64,000 nucleotides of DNA from Pseudomonas sp. AB6. Its GTDB lineage: Bacteria > Pseudomonadota > Gammaproteobacteria > Pseudomonadales > Pseudomonadaceae. The position numbers and the translations under genes were made by a program. Below the pieces are notes generated by a model, which saw only the letters and a program-made list of their open reading frames with translations, ran no database searches and was not told the origin of the DNA. The stretch is taken from assembly GCF_034314105.1 (NCBI RefSeq), contig NZ_JAVIWJ010000001.1:250501-314500 (forward strand). The letters run 5' to 3'. Each line of letters opens with the position of its first letter. Position 1 is the first letter of the stretch. Of this stretch, positions 46,466 through 56,748 are shown piece by piece.

Positions 46466-48328
46466 ATGGCCCTACTGCAGATCGCCGAACCCGGCCAAAG
46501 TCCTCAACCGCATCAGCGACGTCTGGCGGTTGGAATCGACTTGGGCACTACAAATTCGTTGGTCGCTGCATTACGCAGTGGTCTTTCCGAACCTCTGGCC
46601 GATGGTGAAGGGCAGGTTATTCTGCCGTCCGCCGTGCGCTATCACTCCGATCGTATTGAAGTGGGGCAGAGCGCTAAAGACGCCGCCGCGCTTGATCCGT
46701 TCAACACCGTTTTGTCAGTCAAGCGACTGATGGGTCGAGGCTTGTCCGACGTGAAGCAATTGGGTGAGCAGCTGCCTTACCGCTTCGTCGGTGGCGAGTC
46801 GCACATGCCCTTTATTGACACGATTCAAGGGCCTAAAAGCCCGGTAGAAGTGTCGGCAGAAATTCTCAAAGTGCTGCGTCAGCGCGCCGAAGCGACCTTG
46901 GGTGGCGAATTGGTGGGTGCGGTGATTACCGTTCCGGCTTATTTCGATGATGCTCAGCGGCAAGCCACCAAAGATGCTGCTCGGCTGGCCGGCCTCAACG
47001 TGCTGCGCCTGCTGAACGAGCCTACGGCCGCAGCGGTTGCTTATGGCCTGGATCAACACGCCGAAGGCGTGGTAGCTATCTATGACCTGGGCGGCGGCAC
47101 TTTTGATATCTCCGTTTTGCGTCTGACGGGCGGCGTCTTTGAAGTCTTGGCAACCGGCGGCGACACGGCGCTGGGTGGCGATGATTTCGATCACGCCATT
47201 GCCAGCTGGATAGTGAGCGAGGCTGGGCTTTCCTCCGACCTTGATCCTTCTGCCCAACGTAGCCTGCTGCAAACTGCGTGCGCTGCCAAAGAAGCCTTGA
47301 CTGAAGTCGATTCGGTCAAGGTCGTGCACGGCGACTGGCATTCGGTACTGACTCGTCAAGCGTTCGATGCGATGCTCGAACCCATGCTGGCCCGCAGCCT
47401 CAAATCATGTCGGCGCGCTATTCGCGACGCGGGCATCGAAGTCGAAGACGTTGAAGCCGTGGTCATGGTCGGCGGTTCGACCCGTGTGCCGCGTGTGCGA
47501 GAGGCTGTCGCCGAGCTGTTTGGTCGCCAACCATTGACTGAAATTGATCCTGATCAAGTAGTAGCCATTGGCGCTGCGATCCAGGCCGATACGTTGGCGG
47601 GCAACAAGCGTGATGGTGAAGAGTTATTGTTGCTCGATGTGATTCCGCTGTCTTTAGGGCTTGAAACCATGGGTGGTCTGATGGAGAAGGTGATTCCACG
47701 CAACACCACCATCCCCGTCGCCCGTGCTCAGGATTTCACCACCTACAAAGACGGTCAGTCGGCCATGATGATTCATGTGCTGCAGGGCGAGCGTGAGCTC
47801 ATCAGTGATTGCCGTTCCCTGGCGCGTTTTGAATTGCGCGGCATCCCGCCGATGGTAGCTGGGGCTGCAAAAATCCGCGTCACCTTCCAGGTTGACGCCG
47901 ATGGTTTGCTCAGTGTCGCTGCTAGAGAGCTGGCATCGGGCGTCGAGGCCAGCATCCAGGTCAAGCCATCCTATGGCCTTACTGATGGCGAAATTACCCG
48001 CATGCTCAAGGACTCGTTCCAGTATGCCAGCGATGACAAGGTTGCTCGCGTACTGCGTGAACAGCAGGTTGACGCTCAGCGCCTGTTGGAGGCAGTCCAG
48101 GGCGCGCTGGATGCAGACGGCGATCGTTTGTTGGATGCAGAGGAGCGCGTGGTCATTGAGGCGCAAATGCATGAGCTGAATGAATTGATGCAAGGCACGG
48201 ATGGCCCTGCCATCGAGCTACAGACCAAGCGGCTATCGCAAGTGACCGATGCTTTCGCTGCTCGCCGCCTGGATTCAACTGTCAAATCCGCGCTGGCGGG
48301 GCGCAAACTGAATGAAATCGAGGATTAA
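46466..48328 (+). CDS. hscA: Fe-S protein assembly chaperone HscA
   Basis: This 620-residue Hsp70 relative is specialised for IscU. The nucleotide-binding domain has [15 protein letters not shown] (about residues 22-36), [15 protein letters not shown] and [15 protein letters not shown]. The substrate domain binds the LPPVK motif of IscU. It starts 44 bases after hscB. Confidence 0.97.
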   Translation: MALLQIAEPGQSPQPHQRRLAVGIDLGTTNSLVAALRSGLSEPLADGEGQVILPSAVRYHSDRIEVGQSAKDAAALDPFNTVLSVKRLMGRGLSDVKQLGEQLPYRFVGGESHMPFIDTIQGPKSPVEVSAEILKVLRQRAEATLGGELVGAVITVPAYFDDAQRQATKDAARLAGLNVLRLLNEPTAAAVAYGLDQHAEGVVAIYDLGGGTFDISVLRLTGGVFEVLATGGDTALGGDDFDHAIASWIVSEAGLSSDLDPSAQRSLLQTACAAKEALTEVDSVKVVHGDWHSVLTRQAFDAMLEPMLARSLKSCRRAIRDAGIEVEDVEAVVMVGGSTRVPRVREAVAELFGRQPLTEIDPDQVVAIGAAIQADTLAGNKRDGEELLLLDVIPLSLGLETMGGLMEKVIPRNTTIPVARAQDFTTYKDGQSAMMIHVLQGERELISDCRSLARFELRGIPPMVAGAAKIRVTFQVDADGLLSVAARELASGVEASIQVKPSYGLTDGEITRMLKDSFQYASDDKVARVLREQQVDAQRLLEAVQGALDADGDRLLDAEERVVIEAQMHELNELMQGTDGPAIELQTKRLSQVTDAFAARRLDSTVKSALAGRKLNEIED

Positions 48329-48331
48329 CTG

Positions 48332-48673
48332 ATGCCGCAGATCATTTTTCTGCCACACGCCGAGCATTGTCCGGAGGGTATGGTTGTGCAGGCTGAGGCC
48401 GGTCGATCCATTCTCGATGTGGCCCATGACCACCATATCGAGATCGAAAGCGCCTGCGGCGGCGTTTGCGCCTGCACGACGTGTCACTGCATTATTCGCG
48501 AAGGCTCTAATTCGCTGAATGAGGCTGATGAACTGGAAGAAGACTATCTTGATCGGGCTTGGGGTCTGGAGGCGCAATCGCGTCTGACTTGTCAGGCAAT
48601 CGTGGGTACTGAGGACTTGACCGTTGAGATACCGAAATACTCCCTTAACCATGCAGCCGAAGCAGCGCACTGA
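48332..48673 (+). CDS. fdx: [2Fe-2S] ferredoxin of the isc operon
   Basis: This 113-residue adrenodoxin-type ferredoxin has cluster ligands in SACGGVCACTTCHC (about residues 42-55) and LTCQAI (about 87-92). It supplies electrons for cluster assembly. It starts 3 bases after the hscA stop. Confidence 0.97.
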   Translation: MPQIIFLPHAEHCPEGMVVQAEAGRSILDVAHDHHIEIESACGGVCACTTCHCIIREGSNSLNEADELEEDYLDRAWGLEAQSRLTCQAIVGTEDLTVEIPKYSLNHAAEAAH

Positions 48674-48687
48674 TTCAAGGAGTTTTT

Positions 48688-48888
48688 ATGAGTATTAAAT
48701 GGACGGATGTGCTTGAGATCGCCATCCAATTGGCTGAGAGCAAGCCAGAGGTGGACCCGCGCTACGTGAACTTCGTCGAACTCCAGCGTTGGGTAATTAG
48801 CCTGCCAGAGTTCGATGATGATCCGGTGCGTGGCGGCGAGAAGGTTCTGGAGGCTATTCAGGCTGCCTGGATCGATGAGGCGGACTGA
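48688..48888 (+). CDS. iscX: Fe-S cluster assembly protein IscX
   Basis: This 66-residue acidic protein starts MSIKWTDVLEIAIQL, matching IscX/YfhJ, and contains WVISLPEFDDDP. It binds IscS and iron and tunes desulfurase activity. It is the last gene of the isc operon, with AAGGAG before the ATG. Confidence 0.96.
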   Translation: MSIKWTDVLEIAIQLAESKPEVDPRYVNFVELQRWVISLPEFDDDPVRGGEKVLEAIQAAWIDEAD

Positions 48889-48915
48889 GCCAACAGTGCG
48901 TTAGGCAATACCCCT

Positions 48916-48947
48916 AAACCCGCGTACAATACGCGGGTTTAATTTTT
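48916..48947 (+). terminator. Rho-independent terminator of the isc operon
   Basis: AAACCCGCGT (48916-48925) pairs with ACGCGGGTTT (48931-48940) over a 5-base loop, followed by AATTTTT. It ends 30 bases before ndk. Confidence 0.92.
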
Positions 48948-48977
48948 CGCTTTAATCACCGTTTCTGGAGTTTCACC

Positions 48978-49409
48978 ATGGCTGTTCAACGTACTTTTTC
49001 CATCATCAAGCCTGATGCTGTTGCTAAAAATGTAATCGGCGAAATCGTTACTCGTTTCGAAAAAGCTGGTCTGCAAGTGGTTGCTTCGAAAATGAAGCAG
49101 CTGTCCAAAGCTGAAGCTGAAGGCTTCTACGCTGAGCATAGCGCTCGCGGTTTCTTCGGCGACCTGGTTGCTTTCATGATTTCCGGTCCGGTTGTCGTTC
49201 AGGTTCTGGAAGGCGAAAACGCAATCGCCAAAAACCGCGAATTGATGGGCGCTACCAACCCTAAAGAAGCGGCTGCTGGCACTATCCGTGCTGACTTCGC
49301 TGATTCCATCGACGCCAACGCTGTACACGGCTCCGATTCCGAAGCGGCTGCTGCACGTGAAATCGCTTATTTCTTCGCCGCTACCGAAGTAACCGCTCGT
49401 AACGCCTAA
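48978..49409 (+). CDS. ndk: Nucleoside diphosphate kinase
   Basis: Ndk balances NTP pools by phosphate transfer through a phosphohistidine. The 143-residue protein has [12 protein letters not shown] (about residues 7-18) and the active site NAVHGSDS with His about 117. The low-variety codon use (GCT, GAA, GTT) suggests high expression. It is followed by rlmN after 23 bases. Confidence 0.98.
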   Translation: MAVQRTFSIIKPDAVAKNVIGEIVTRFEKAGLQVVASKMKQLSKAEAEGFYAEHSARGFFGDLVAFMISGPVVVQVLEGENAIAKNRELMGATNPKEAAAGTIRADFADSIDANAVHGSDSEAAAAREIAYFFAATEVTARNA

Positions 49410-49432
49410 GGCTAACGAGTGAGGGTGAAAAA

Positions 49433-50581
49433 ATGACAACATCGACTGGCAAAACCAACCTGTTGGGTCTGACTCAACCGGAAATGGAAAAATTCTTCGA
49501 CTCGATCGGGGAGAAGCGTTTTCGTGCCGGTCAGGTAATGAAATGGATTCACCACTTTGGCGTCGGAGATTTCGACGCCATGACGAACGTCAGCAAGGCC
49601 TTGCGCGAAAAGCTCAAGGTCTGCGCTGAGGTTCGCGGTCCTGAAGTCGTCAGCGAAGACATATCCACCGACGGCACCCGTAAATGGGTGGTACGCGTGG
49701 AGTCGGGCAGCTGTGTCGAGACTGTTTACATTCCCCAGGGCAAGCGCGGCACTTTGTGTGTTTCGTCCCAGGCGGGCTGTGCGCTGGATTGCAGTTTCTG
49801 CTCCACTGGCAAACAGGGCTTCAATAGCAACCTCACCGCTGCCGAAGTCATCGGTCAGGTGTGGATTGCCAACAAATCGTTTGGCAGTATCCCTGCTACG
49901 GTCGACCGTGCCATTACCAACGTGGTGATGATGGGCATGGGCGAGCCGCTGCTCAATTTCGACAATGTCATTTCCGCCATGCTTTTGATGATGGATGATT
50001 TAGGTTATGGCATTTCAAAGCGCCGGGTGACGTTGTCCACCTCTGGCGTGGTGCCGATGATTGACGAGCTTTCCAAGCACGTTGACGTTTCGCTGGCGCT
50101 TTCACTGCACGCACCCAATGATGAGTTGCGCAGCCAACTGGTACCGATCAACAAGAAGTATCCGCTAAAGGTTCTGCTTGAGTCCTGCCAGCGTTATATG
50201 GCGTCATTGGGTGAAAAACGCGTATTGACCATCGAATACACGATGTTGAAAGACATCAACGACAAGGTTGAGCACGCAATCGAAATGGCGGAGCTGCTCA
50301 AGGACATTCCTTGCAAAATCAACTTAATCCCATTTAACCCGTTTCCGCACTCTGGCTATGAACGTCCGAGCAACAACGCAATACGACGTTTCCAGGATCA
50401 GTTGCACCAGGCTGGCTACAACGTCACAGTGCGCACCACCCGTGGCGAAGATATCGACGCTGCGTGCGGCCAGTTGGTGGGGCAGGTCAATGACCGCACC
50501 CGCCGCAGCGAGCGGTATATTGCTGTGCGTGAGTTGAGTGCCGAGGGCGATGTGGTCCAAAACGCCGCCACGTCGAACTGA
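49433..50581 (+). CDS. rlmN: Dual-specificity 23S rRNA/tRNA adenine-C2 methyltransferase
   Basis: RlmN is a radical SAM enzyme that makes m2A2503 in 23S rRNA and m2A37 in some tRNAs. The 382-residue protein has the radical SAM triad [11 protein letters not shown] (about residues 115-125), MGMGEPLLN, and a late Cys in [11 protein letters not shown] for the methyl-Cys mechanism. Confidence 0.97.
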   Translation: MTTSTGKTNLLGLTQPEMEKFFDSIGEKRFRAGQVMKWIHHFGVGDFDAMTNVSKALREKLKVCAEVRGPEVVSEDISTDGTRKWVVRVESGSCVETVYIPQGKRGTLCVSSQAGCALDCSFCSTGKQGFNSNLTAAEVIGQVWIANKSFGSIPATVDRAITNVVMMGMGEPLLNFDNVISAMLLMMDDLGYGISKRRVTLSTSGVVPMIDELSKHVDVSLALSLHAPNDELRSQLVPINKKYPLKVLLESCQRYMASLGEKRVLTIEYTMLKDINDKVEHAIEMAELLKDIPCKINLIPFNPFPHSGYERPSNNAIRRFQDQLHQAGYNVTVRTTRGEDIDAACGQLVGQVNDRTRRSERYIAVRELSAEGDVVQNAATSN

Positions 50582-50589
50582 TCGGGACT

Positions 50590-51354
50590 ATGTTCATGAC
50601 CTTGCGTACTGCACTGTTGCTCTGTTTGATTAACGTGCTGGCCGGCTGCGTGTCATCGGGAACCATCAATCCGTTGAGTACCAGCAAGGGCCGCGATGAG
50701 GCGCGCGCTGCTTACGTGCAGCTAGGTGTTGGCTATCTACAGCAAGGGCAAACCGAACTGGCCAAGGTTCCGCTGAAAAAAGCCCTTGATATGGACAGCT
50801 CGGACCCTGATGCCAATGCGGCGCTAGCTTTGGTCTTTCAGGCCGAAATGGAACCGGATCTAGCAGACAAGCAGTTTCTAAAGGCGCTGTCAGCACGTCC
50901 CGGTGACGCGCGAATCCTGAATAATTACGGCAGTTTTCTCTACGAGCAAAAGCGTTACAAAGACGCTTACGAACGATTTCAACAGGCCGCTTCAGATACT
51001 TTGTATCCGGAGCGTTCCAGAGTTTTCGAGAGCCTGGGGATGACCTCCATGAAGCTCGAAAAACGCGACGAAGCCCTGGCTTTCTTCACCAAAGCATTGG
51101 GCCTCAATCCTCGGCAGCCGAGAACATTGCTGGAAATGGCTGAGTTGTCTTACGAAGACGGGCATTATGTGCCCTCCCGTGATTATTACGACCGTTTTAG
51201 CCAGCTGAGCGATCAAAATGCACGTAGTCTATTGCTCGGTACGCGATTGGCTAAACGTTATGGTGATCGCAACAAAGCAGCCAGTTATGCGTTGCAATTA
51301 AAAAGACTCTATCCCGGCTCGCCGGAATATCAGCAATACCAGTTGGAGCAATGA
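50590..51354 (+). CDS. pilF: Type IV pilus biogenesis/stability lipoprotein PilF (PilW)
   Basis: This 254-residue outer-membrane lipoprotein has lipobox VLAGC (Cys about residue 20) and six TPR-like repeats. PilF is the pilotin that inserts the PilQ secretin of type IVa pili. ATG at 50596 is an alternative start. This is core-genome PilF, but a role with the MshL secretin of the locus at 6-22 kb is possible. It overlaps the rodZ-type gene by 4 bases. Confidence 0.9.
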   Translation: MFMTLRTALLLCLINVLAGCVSSGTINPLSTSKGRDEARAAYVQLGVGYLQQGQTELAKVPLKKALDMDSSDPDANAALALVFQAEMEPDLADKQFLKALSARPGDARILNNYGSFLYEQKRYKDAYERFQQAASDTLYPERSRVFESLGMTSMKLEKRDEALAFFTKALGLNPRQPRTLLEMAELSYEDGHYVPSRDYYDRFSQLSDQNARSLLLGTRLAKRYGDRNKAASYALQLKRLYPGSPEYQQYQLEQ

Positions 51355-52340
51355 TGAAAGCGGCGCATCCCGAAGTTGTAGCAGCCACTCGTGTCAACCC
51401 TGGCGAAACTTTGCGCCAAGGTCGCGAGAGTAAAAACTGGTCGCTGCCTGATGTGGCTTCGAGGTTAAACCTGACCGTTGCTTTTCTGGGCAACGTGGAA
51501 ACCGGCGACTTTGAAAAGCTGCCAGGGCATACATTCGCTCGTGGTTATATCCGCGCCTATGCGAAGTTGCTCGGCCTTGATCAAACCGCCCTTGTTCAGC
51601 AGTTTGATCATTACACCGGAACTGATTCCCACGGTAGCAACGTACATAGCTTGGGCCGTATCGAGGAACCGGTGCGGCTGTCACACAATATTTTGCGCAT
51701 CGTCAGCTTGTTGCTTCTGGTAGTGCTGGTAGGTGGTGGCTTTTTCTGGTGGCAGGATCAGGCGTCAATGCGTGGCAAGGAGCTGGTAAACACCAATCTG
51801 GAGCATGTCGAAGTCGAAAGTGCTGACGGCACCACTCAGATTCATCCTCTGGATGGGCCGGAAGATCAAGTTGTGGCGGATTCTCAAGGCACTACCTCGA
51901 CGTTGGCGCTTCCCGCAGGTACCCAAGCGGCCGAGGTTGCGCCCGCCGCGCCGGCGACTTCGGTCGTAGCGCCTTCTGCCAGCGTAACTGCGGCGCCAGT
52001 CCATGTTGTACCTGTGACGCCGGCCACCACCGTTTCGCCGACGCCAGCGACCACAATGCCGGTCACCACCTCAGGCGTCCAGCCTACGCCTGAAGCCGGT
52101 GCCGGGCTGCTCAATATGCGGTATGTGGCCGATTGCTGGACTCAAGTAACCGACGGCAACGGCAAGGTGCTGCTGAGCGGTGTCAAGCGCAAGGGTGAGA
52201 ACCTGGACGTCAGCGGCAAGCCGCCGTTCAGTGTGCGACTGGGCTTCGCTCGCGGGGTTCAGTTGACCTATAACGGCCAGGCCGTTGATCTGGCTCCTTT
52301 TTCCAGCGGCGAAACTGCTCGCCTAAAATTAGGACAATAA
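51351..52340 (+). CDS. rodZ: RodZ-like helix-turn-helix membrane protein
   Basis: This 329-residue protein has a cytoplasmic Cro/HTH_25 domain (about residues 18-85), one transmembrane helix (about 111-131), a Pro/Thr/Ala-rich periplasmic linker (about 175-250) and a C-terminal DUF4115 beta domain (about 255-325). RodZ links MreB to the elongation machinery and sets cell shape. The order pilF-rodZ-ispG is conserved in Pseudomonas. Confidence 0.92.
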   Translation: MMKAAHPEVVAATRVNPGETLRQGRESKNWSLPDVASRLNLTVAFLGNVETGDFEKLPGHTFARGYIRAYAKLLGLDQTALVQQFDHYTGTDSHGSNVHSLGRIEEPVRLSHNILRIVSLLLLVVLVGGGFFWWQDQASMRGKELVNTNLEHVEVESADGTTQIHPLDGPEDQVVADSQGTTSTLALPAGTQAAEVAPAAPATSVVAPSASVTAAPVHVVPVTPATTVSPTPATTMPVTTSGVQPTPEAGAGLLNMRYVADCWTQVTDGNGKVLLSGVKRKGENLDVSGKPPFSVRLGFARGVQLTYNGQAVDLAPFSSGETARLKLGQ

Positions 52341-52343
52341 TTC

Positions 52344-53453
52344 ATGCACGGCGAATCCCCTATCAAGCGTCGCGAAACGCGTAAAATTTGGGTCGGCTCC
52401 GTACCGGTAGGCGGCGATGCACCCATCGCCGTGCAGAGTATGACCAACAGCGACACCAATGACGTGGCCGCCACTGTCGCCCAGATCAATCGTCTGGAAG
52501 CAGCGGGCGTGGACATCGTGCGGATCTCAGTACCGGACATGGATGCAGCTGAAGCCTTCGGCCGAATCAAACAGTTGGTCAAAGTGCCGTTGGTGGCTGA
52601 TATCCATTTTGATTACCGAATCGCCTTGCGCGTCGCTGAGCTGGGCGTCGACTGCTTGCGAATCAACCCAGGCAATATCGGCCGCGAAGATCGGGTTCGA
52701 GCCGTTGTGAGCGCTGCCCGTGATCGGGGTATTCCGATCCGTATCGGGGTCAACGCCGGATCGCTGGAAAAAGACCTGCAGAAAAAATACGGTGAGCCGA
52801 CGCCGGCTGCGCTGGTCGAATCCGCGTTACGCCACGTCGAGCATCTGGATCGTTTGAACTTTCAGGATTTCAAAGTCAGCGTCAAAGCCAGTGATGTGTT
52901 CATGGCGGTGGAAGCCTATCGATTGCTGTCCAGGCAAATTAGCCAACCGCTGCATCTGGGTATTACCGAAGCGGGCGGCTTGCGTTCTGGCACTGTGAAA
53001 TCCGCAGTCGGCCTCGGGATGCTGCTCGCCGAGGGAATTGGCGATACTATCCGCATCTCGCTGGCCGCTGACCCGGTTGAAGAGGTGAAAGTTGGCTATG
53101 ACATTCTGAAATCGTTGCGCCTTCGTTCTCGTGGGATCAACTTCATCGCCTGTCCGAGCTGCTCGCGGCAGAACTTTGATGTGGTCAAGACCATGAACGA
53201 GTTGGAAACGCGCCTTGAAGATTTGTTGGTGCCGCTGGACGTCGCGGTGATCGGTTGTGTGGTTAATGGTCCGGGCGAAGCTAAAGAGGCCCATATCGGC
53301 CTCACGGGCGGTACGCCTAACCTGATCTACATCGACGGTAAACCTGCGCAGAAACTGACCAACGATAATTTAGTGGATCAGCTCGAACGCTTGATCCGTC
53401 AGAGAGCTGCCGAGAAAGTCGAAGCTGACGCAGCGCTGATCGCGCGCGGCTAA
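52344..53453 (+). CDS. ispG: 4-hydroxy-3-methylbut-2-enyl diphosphate synthase (flavodoxin/ferredoxin)
   Basis: IspG makes HMBPP in the non-mevalonate isoprenoid pathway. The 369-residue protein has a TIM-barrel N-terminus ([14 protein letters not shown]) and [4Fe-4S] ligands in [11 protein letters not shown] (about residues 269-279) and [11 protein letters not shown] (about 305-315). It starts 3 bases after rodZ. Confidence 0.97.
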   Translation: MHGESPIKRRETRKIWVGSVPVGGDAPIAVQSMTNSDTNDVAATVAQINRLEAAGVDIVRISVPDMDAAEAFGRIKQLVKVPLVADIHFDYRIALRVAELGVDCLRINPGNIGREDRVRAVVSAARDRGIPIRIGVNAGSLEKDLQKKYGEPTPAALVESALRHVEHLDRLNFQDFKVSVKASDVFMAVEAYRLLSRQISQPLHLGITEAGGLRSGTVKSAVGLGMLLAEGIGDTIRISLAADPVEEVKVGYDILKSLRLRSRGINFIACPSCSRQNFDVVKTMNELETRLEDLLVPLDVAVIGCVVNGPGEAKEAHIGLTGGTPNLIYIDGKPAQKLTNDNLVDQLERLIRQRAAEKVEADAALIARG

Positions 53454-53474
53454 TTTAGTTTTTAAGGATTTTTT

Positions 53475-54764
53475 GTGAGCAAGCCTTTGCAAGCTATTCG
53501 GGGCATGAACGACATCCTGCCGGATCAGACGCCGCTGTGGCGCTTTTTTGAAAGTACGGTTTCGCGACTGCTGGATAATTACGGCTACCGTCAGATTCGT
53601 ATGCCGATTGTCGAGTTCACCGAGCTGTTCAAGCGCTCAATCGGTGAAGTGACCGACATCGTCGAAAAAGAGATGTACACCTTCAAAGACCGTAACGGTG
53701 ATTCCCTGACCCTGCGGCCTGAAGGTACTGCTGCGTGTGTCCGAGCGGTGCTTGAGCACGGGATTACCGGTGGTGGCCAAGTGCAAAAATTGTGGTACAT
53801 CGGTCCGATGTTCCGCCACGAACGTCCGCAGAAAGGCCGTTATCGTCAATTTCACCAGATCGGCGTGGAAGTATTCAACCTCGACGGTCCGGACATCGAC
53901 GCAGAGTTGATCGTGCTGACCTGGCGCTTGTGGGGGTTGCTGGGTATTCGCGACGCGGTCAAATTGGAACTCAACAGCCTGGGCACCAGCGCAGCACGTG
54001 CGCGTTATCGCGAGGCTTTGGTTGAATTTCTTTCTGCGCGCTTGAGCGAGCTGGACGAAGACAGTCAGCGTCGTTTGAAGACCAACCCTCTGCGCGTTCT
54101 CGACACCAAGAATCCTGAGACTCAAGCAGTCCTGATTGATGCGCCGAAACTGGTGGATTACCTCGATGATGAATCCCGCATCCATTTCGACGGCCTGAAA
54201 GCGCGTTTGGATGCTGCCGGTATTCCCTATGTGATCAATCCCAAGCTGGTGCGCGGGCTGGATTACTACAGCAAGACCGTTTTCGAGTGGGTCACCGATC
54301 AACTGGGCGCCCAAGGCACTGTATGTGCGGGTGGCCGCTACGACGGTCTGGTCGAGCAAATGGGCGGTAAGCCTACGACCGGAGTTGGTTTTGCAATGGG
54401 CATCGAGCGTTTGGTATTGCTCCTCGAAAGTCTCGGGCAGATCCCGGAAGATATCTCGCGTCAGGTCGATGTTTATTTATGTGCCTTTGGTGAAGCGGCC
54501 GAATTAGCTGCCTTGGCGCTGACTGAACGTGTGCGTGACCAGTTGCCGAACCTGCGTTTACAGGTAAACGCCGGGGCTGGCAGTTTCAAAAGTCAATTAA
54601 AGAAAGCCGACAAGAGCGGTGCGTTGTACACCCTGATCCTGGGCGAAGACGAGTTGGCTCAGCAGGTGGTAGGCGTCAAACCCCTGCGTGGCCAGGGCGA
54701 ACAACAAAATATTGCTTGGGATGCTCTCTCAGAGCACCTGGCCTCCTGCATTGTGCAGGGTTGA
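53475..54764 (+). CDS. hisS: Histidyl-tRNA synthetase
   Basis: This 429-residue class II aaRS has motif 1 around [16 protein letters not shown], motif 2 [19 protein letters not shown] (about residues 110-128), the histidine A motif [14 protein letters not shown] (about 256-269) and the C-terminal anticodon-binding domain. It starts with GTG; AAGGA 6 bases upstream supports this. Confidence 0.97.
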   Translation: MSKPLQAIRGMNDILPDQTPLWRFFESTVSRLLDNYGYRQIRMPIVEFTELFKRSIGEVTDIVEKEMYTFKDRNGDSLTLRPEGTAACVRAVLEHGITGGGQVQKLWYIGPMFRHERPQKGRYRQFHQIGVEVFNLDGPDIDAELIVLTWRLWGLLGIRDAVKLELNSLGTSAARARYREALVEFLSARLSELDEDSQRRLKTNPLRVLDTKNPETQAVLIDAPKLVDYLDDESRIHFDGLKARLDAAGIPYVINPKLVRGLDYYSKTVFEWVTDQLGAQGTVCAGGRYDGLVEQMGGKPTTGVGFAMGIERLVLLLESLGQIPEDISRQVDVYLCAFGEAAELAALALTERVRDQLPNLRLQVNAGAGSFKSQLKKADKSGALYTLILGEDELAQQVVGVKPLRGQGEQQNIAWDALSEHLASCIVQG

Positions 54765-54803
54765 AGCTGATAAACAGCCGATTTAGCGAAAAGGAGTATT
54801 GGG

Positions 54804-55445
54804 GTGTCGCGTACCGAAGATGAAGAGCTGGCAGTGATGAAAGACTGGTGGCAGCGCAACGGCAAACCCTTGGTCACCGGCTGTCTGGTCGTGGCGATCG
54901 TGGTGCTTGGCTGGCAGGCTTGGCACAGGTATCAAACGAGTCAGTCACAAGGTGCATCGATGCTTTATCAAGCATTGCTGGAAACCACGCTGACTCCGAA
55001 TGGTCAGCCTGATGCCGCGCGCGTTGCGGATATCTCCAGCAAGCTAAAAAGCGATTTTGGCGGCACGGCTTATGCTCAATACGGCAGGTTGCTCGTCGCG
55101 AAAGTTGCGGTCGATACCGGCAAGCTGGATGATGCGGCAGCTGAACTCAAGGCCGTGGTCGACAAGCCTGTTAGTGAGGCGCTGGGTGAAGTTGCGCGCC
55201 AACGCTTGGCTCGCGTCTTGGCTGCACAGAATAAGGTTGATGACGCCCTGAAGCTGCTCGATGGCGATGCTGACAAGGCATTTCTGGCCAGCCGCGAAGA
55301 ACTTAAAGGCGATTTGCTGGTACAGCTTGGCCGTACCGATGACGCTCATGCTGCTTATGAAAAAGCCAAATCCGCGCTGTCAGAAGAAGCGGCGGTAGGT
55401 GGCCTACAAATGAAGCTAGACGACCTGGCGAAAGGGGATGCGTGA
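54804..55445 (+). CDS. yfgM: YfgM family ancillary SecYEG-associated protein
   Basis: This 213-residue protein has a short cytoplasmic N-terminus (SRTEDEELAVMKDWWQRNG), one transmembrane helix (about residues 23-44) and a periplasmic TPR domain. In E. coli YfgM contacts SecYEG and PpiD and helps periplasmic folding. Start is GTG with AAGGAG upstream. It overlaps or abuts bamB. Confidence 0.92.
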   Translation: MSRTEDEELAVMKDWWQRNGKPLVTGCLVVAIVVLGWQAWHRYQTSQSQGASMLYQALLETTLTPNGQPDAARVADISSKLKSDFGGTAYAQYGRLLVAKVAVDTGKLDDAAAELKAVVDKPVSEALGEVARQRLARVLAAQNKVDDALKLLDGDADKAFLASREELKGDLLVQLGRTDDAHAAYEKAKSALSEEAAVGGLQMKLDDLAKGDA

Positions 55446-55446
55446 C

Positions 55447-56592
55447 GTGATGCGTTGGAAACATGCAGCATTGCTGGCCCTGGCCCTTTTGGCCGCGGGT
55501 TGCAGCAGCAATGGTAAAAAAGAATTGCCCCCAGCCGAGCTGACTGACTTCAAAGAAGAAGTAGTTTTGCAAAAGGAATGGAGCCGCTCCATCGGTGACG
55601 GTCAAGGCGACATCTATAACATGCTGACTCCGGCAATCGACGGCGAGCATATCTATGCCGCCGACGTGAAGGGCGTGATCATGTCGCTGGACCGCAATAC
55701 CGGTGACGTTGTCTGGAAGAAAGACCTCGAGTTGCCTGTTTCCGGTGCCGTTGGTTCGGGCTACGGGCTGATCATGCTCGGTACGCTAAAGGGTGAAGTC
55801 GTCGTATTGGACGCCACCACCGGTGACATAAAATGGCGTGCTCGCGCTACCAGCGAGATATTGTCAGCACCCGCCACCAACGGTGATGTTGTCGTCGTCC
55901 AGACTCAGGATGACCGTGTGATCGGCTATGACGCCGCCACTGGTACCCAGCGCTGGATCTACGAAAGCACCCCGGCGCTACTGACATTGCGTGGTACTGG
56001 TGCACCGATCGTCACTAACCACCTTGCATTGGCCGGGTTGTCGACGGGTAAGGTAGTAGCGTTGAACACCAGCAACGGCGTTCCAATATGGGAGCAGCGC
56101 GTTGCGATCCCACAAGGTCGCTCGGAGCTTGATCGTGTCGTTGATATCGACGGCGGCCTGTTGCTCTCGGCCGACAAGGTTTACGTTGCGACCTATCAGG
56201 GCCGAGTTGCTGCTCTGGATCTGGAAAGCGGTCGTATTCTTTGGCAGCGAGACGCCTCTAGCTACTCGGGTGTTGCCCAAGGATTTGGTAGCGTTTATGT
56301 GACCTTGGCAAACGGCACAGTGCAAGGTATTGATGAGCGTTCGACAACTGCTCTCTGGAGCAATGACTCGTTGGCTCGCCGCCAATTGGGTGCGCCTGAA
56401 GTGTTTTCCAGCTACGTGGCAGTCGGCGATATGGAAGGCTATCTGCACCTGTTGAGCCAGGTGGATGGGCGTTTCGTAGGTCGTGAAAAAATTGATGGCA
56501 ATGGCCTGCGCGCCCGTCCGTTAGTTGATGGCGACACCATTTACGTTTTTGGCAACAGCGGCAAGCTGGAAGCCTTGAAGATCAAGCAGTAA
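55447..56592 (+). CDS. bamB: Outer membrane protein assembly lipoprotein BamB
   Basis: BamB is a beta-propeller lipoprotein of the BAM complex. The signal sequence and lipobox LLAAGC (Cys about residue 19) are followed by PQQ-like repeats (NTGDVVWKKDLEL, TTGDIKWRARA, ATGTQRWIYES). Three starts are possible: ATG 55438, GTG 55447 and ATG 55450. AAAGGGG ends at 55437, which is too close for 55438 but 9 bases before 55447, so 55447 is chosen. Confidence 0.93.
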   Translation: MMRWKHAALLALALLAAGCSSNGKKELPPAELTDFKEEVVLQKEWSRSIGDGQGDIYNMLTPAIDGEHIYAADVKGVIMSLDRNTGDVVWKKDLELPVSGAVGSGYGLIMLGTLKGEVVVLDATTGDIKWRARATSEILSAPATNGDVVVVQTQDDRVIGYDAATGTQRWIYESTPALLTLRGTGAPIVTNHLALAGLSTGKVVALNTSNGVPIWEQRVAIPQGRSELDRVVDIDGGLLLSADKVYVATYQGRVAALDLESGRILWQRDASSYSGVAQGFGSVYVTLANGTVQGIDERSTTALWSNDSLARRQLGAPEVFSSYVAVGDMEGYLHLLSQVDGRFVGREKIDGNGLRARPLVDGDTIYVFGNSGKLEALKIKQ

Positions 56593-56644
56593 CTGTCTAT
56601 GCGTGAGGTCGCTGTCTATGCTTGAGGCATATGACCTCTCATAA

Positions 56645-56717
56645 CCTTGCTTCGGCAAGGCTCGCGGCACTTCAAGTGCCGCTCCGAACACCGGCCGCTG
56701 CCCTGCAGCGGCCTTTG
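56645..56717 (+). terminator. Three consecutive hairpins between bamB and der, the last a terminator
   Basis: Hairpin 1: CCTTGC-TTCG-GCAAGG (56645-56660). Hairpin 2: GCGGCAC...GTGCCGC (56664-56682). Hairpin 3: GGCCGCTG (56693-56700) with CAGCGGCC (56706-56713), followed by TTTGTATTTT. Only the third looks like a Rho-independent terminator. Together they separate bamB from der. Confidence 0.8.
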
Positions 56718-56748
56718 TATTTTCTGAAATAACGAAGTGGAGAGCCGC

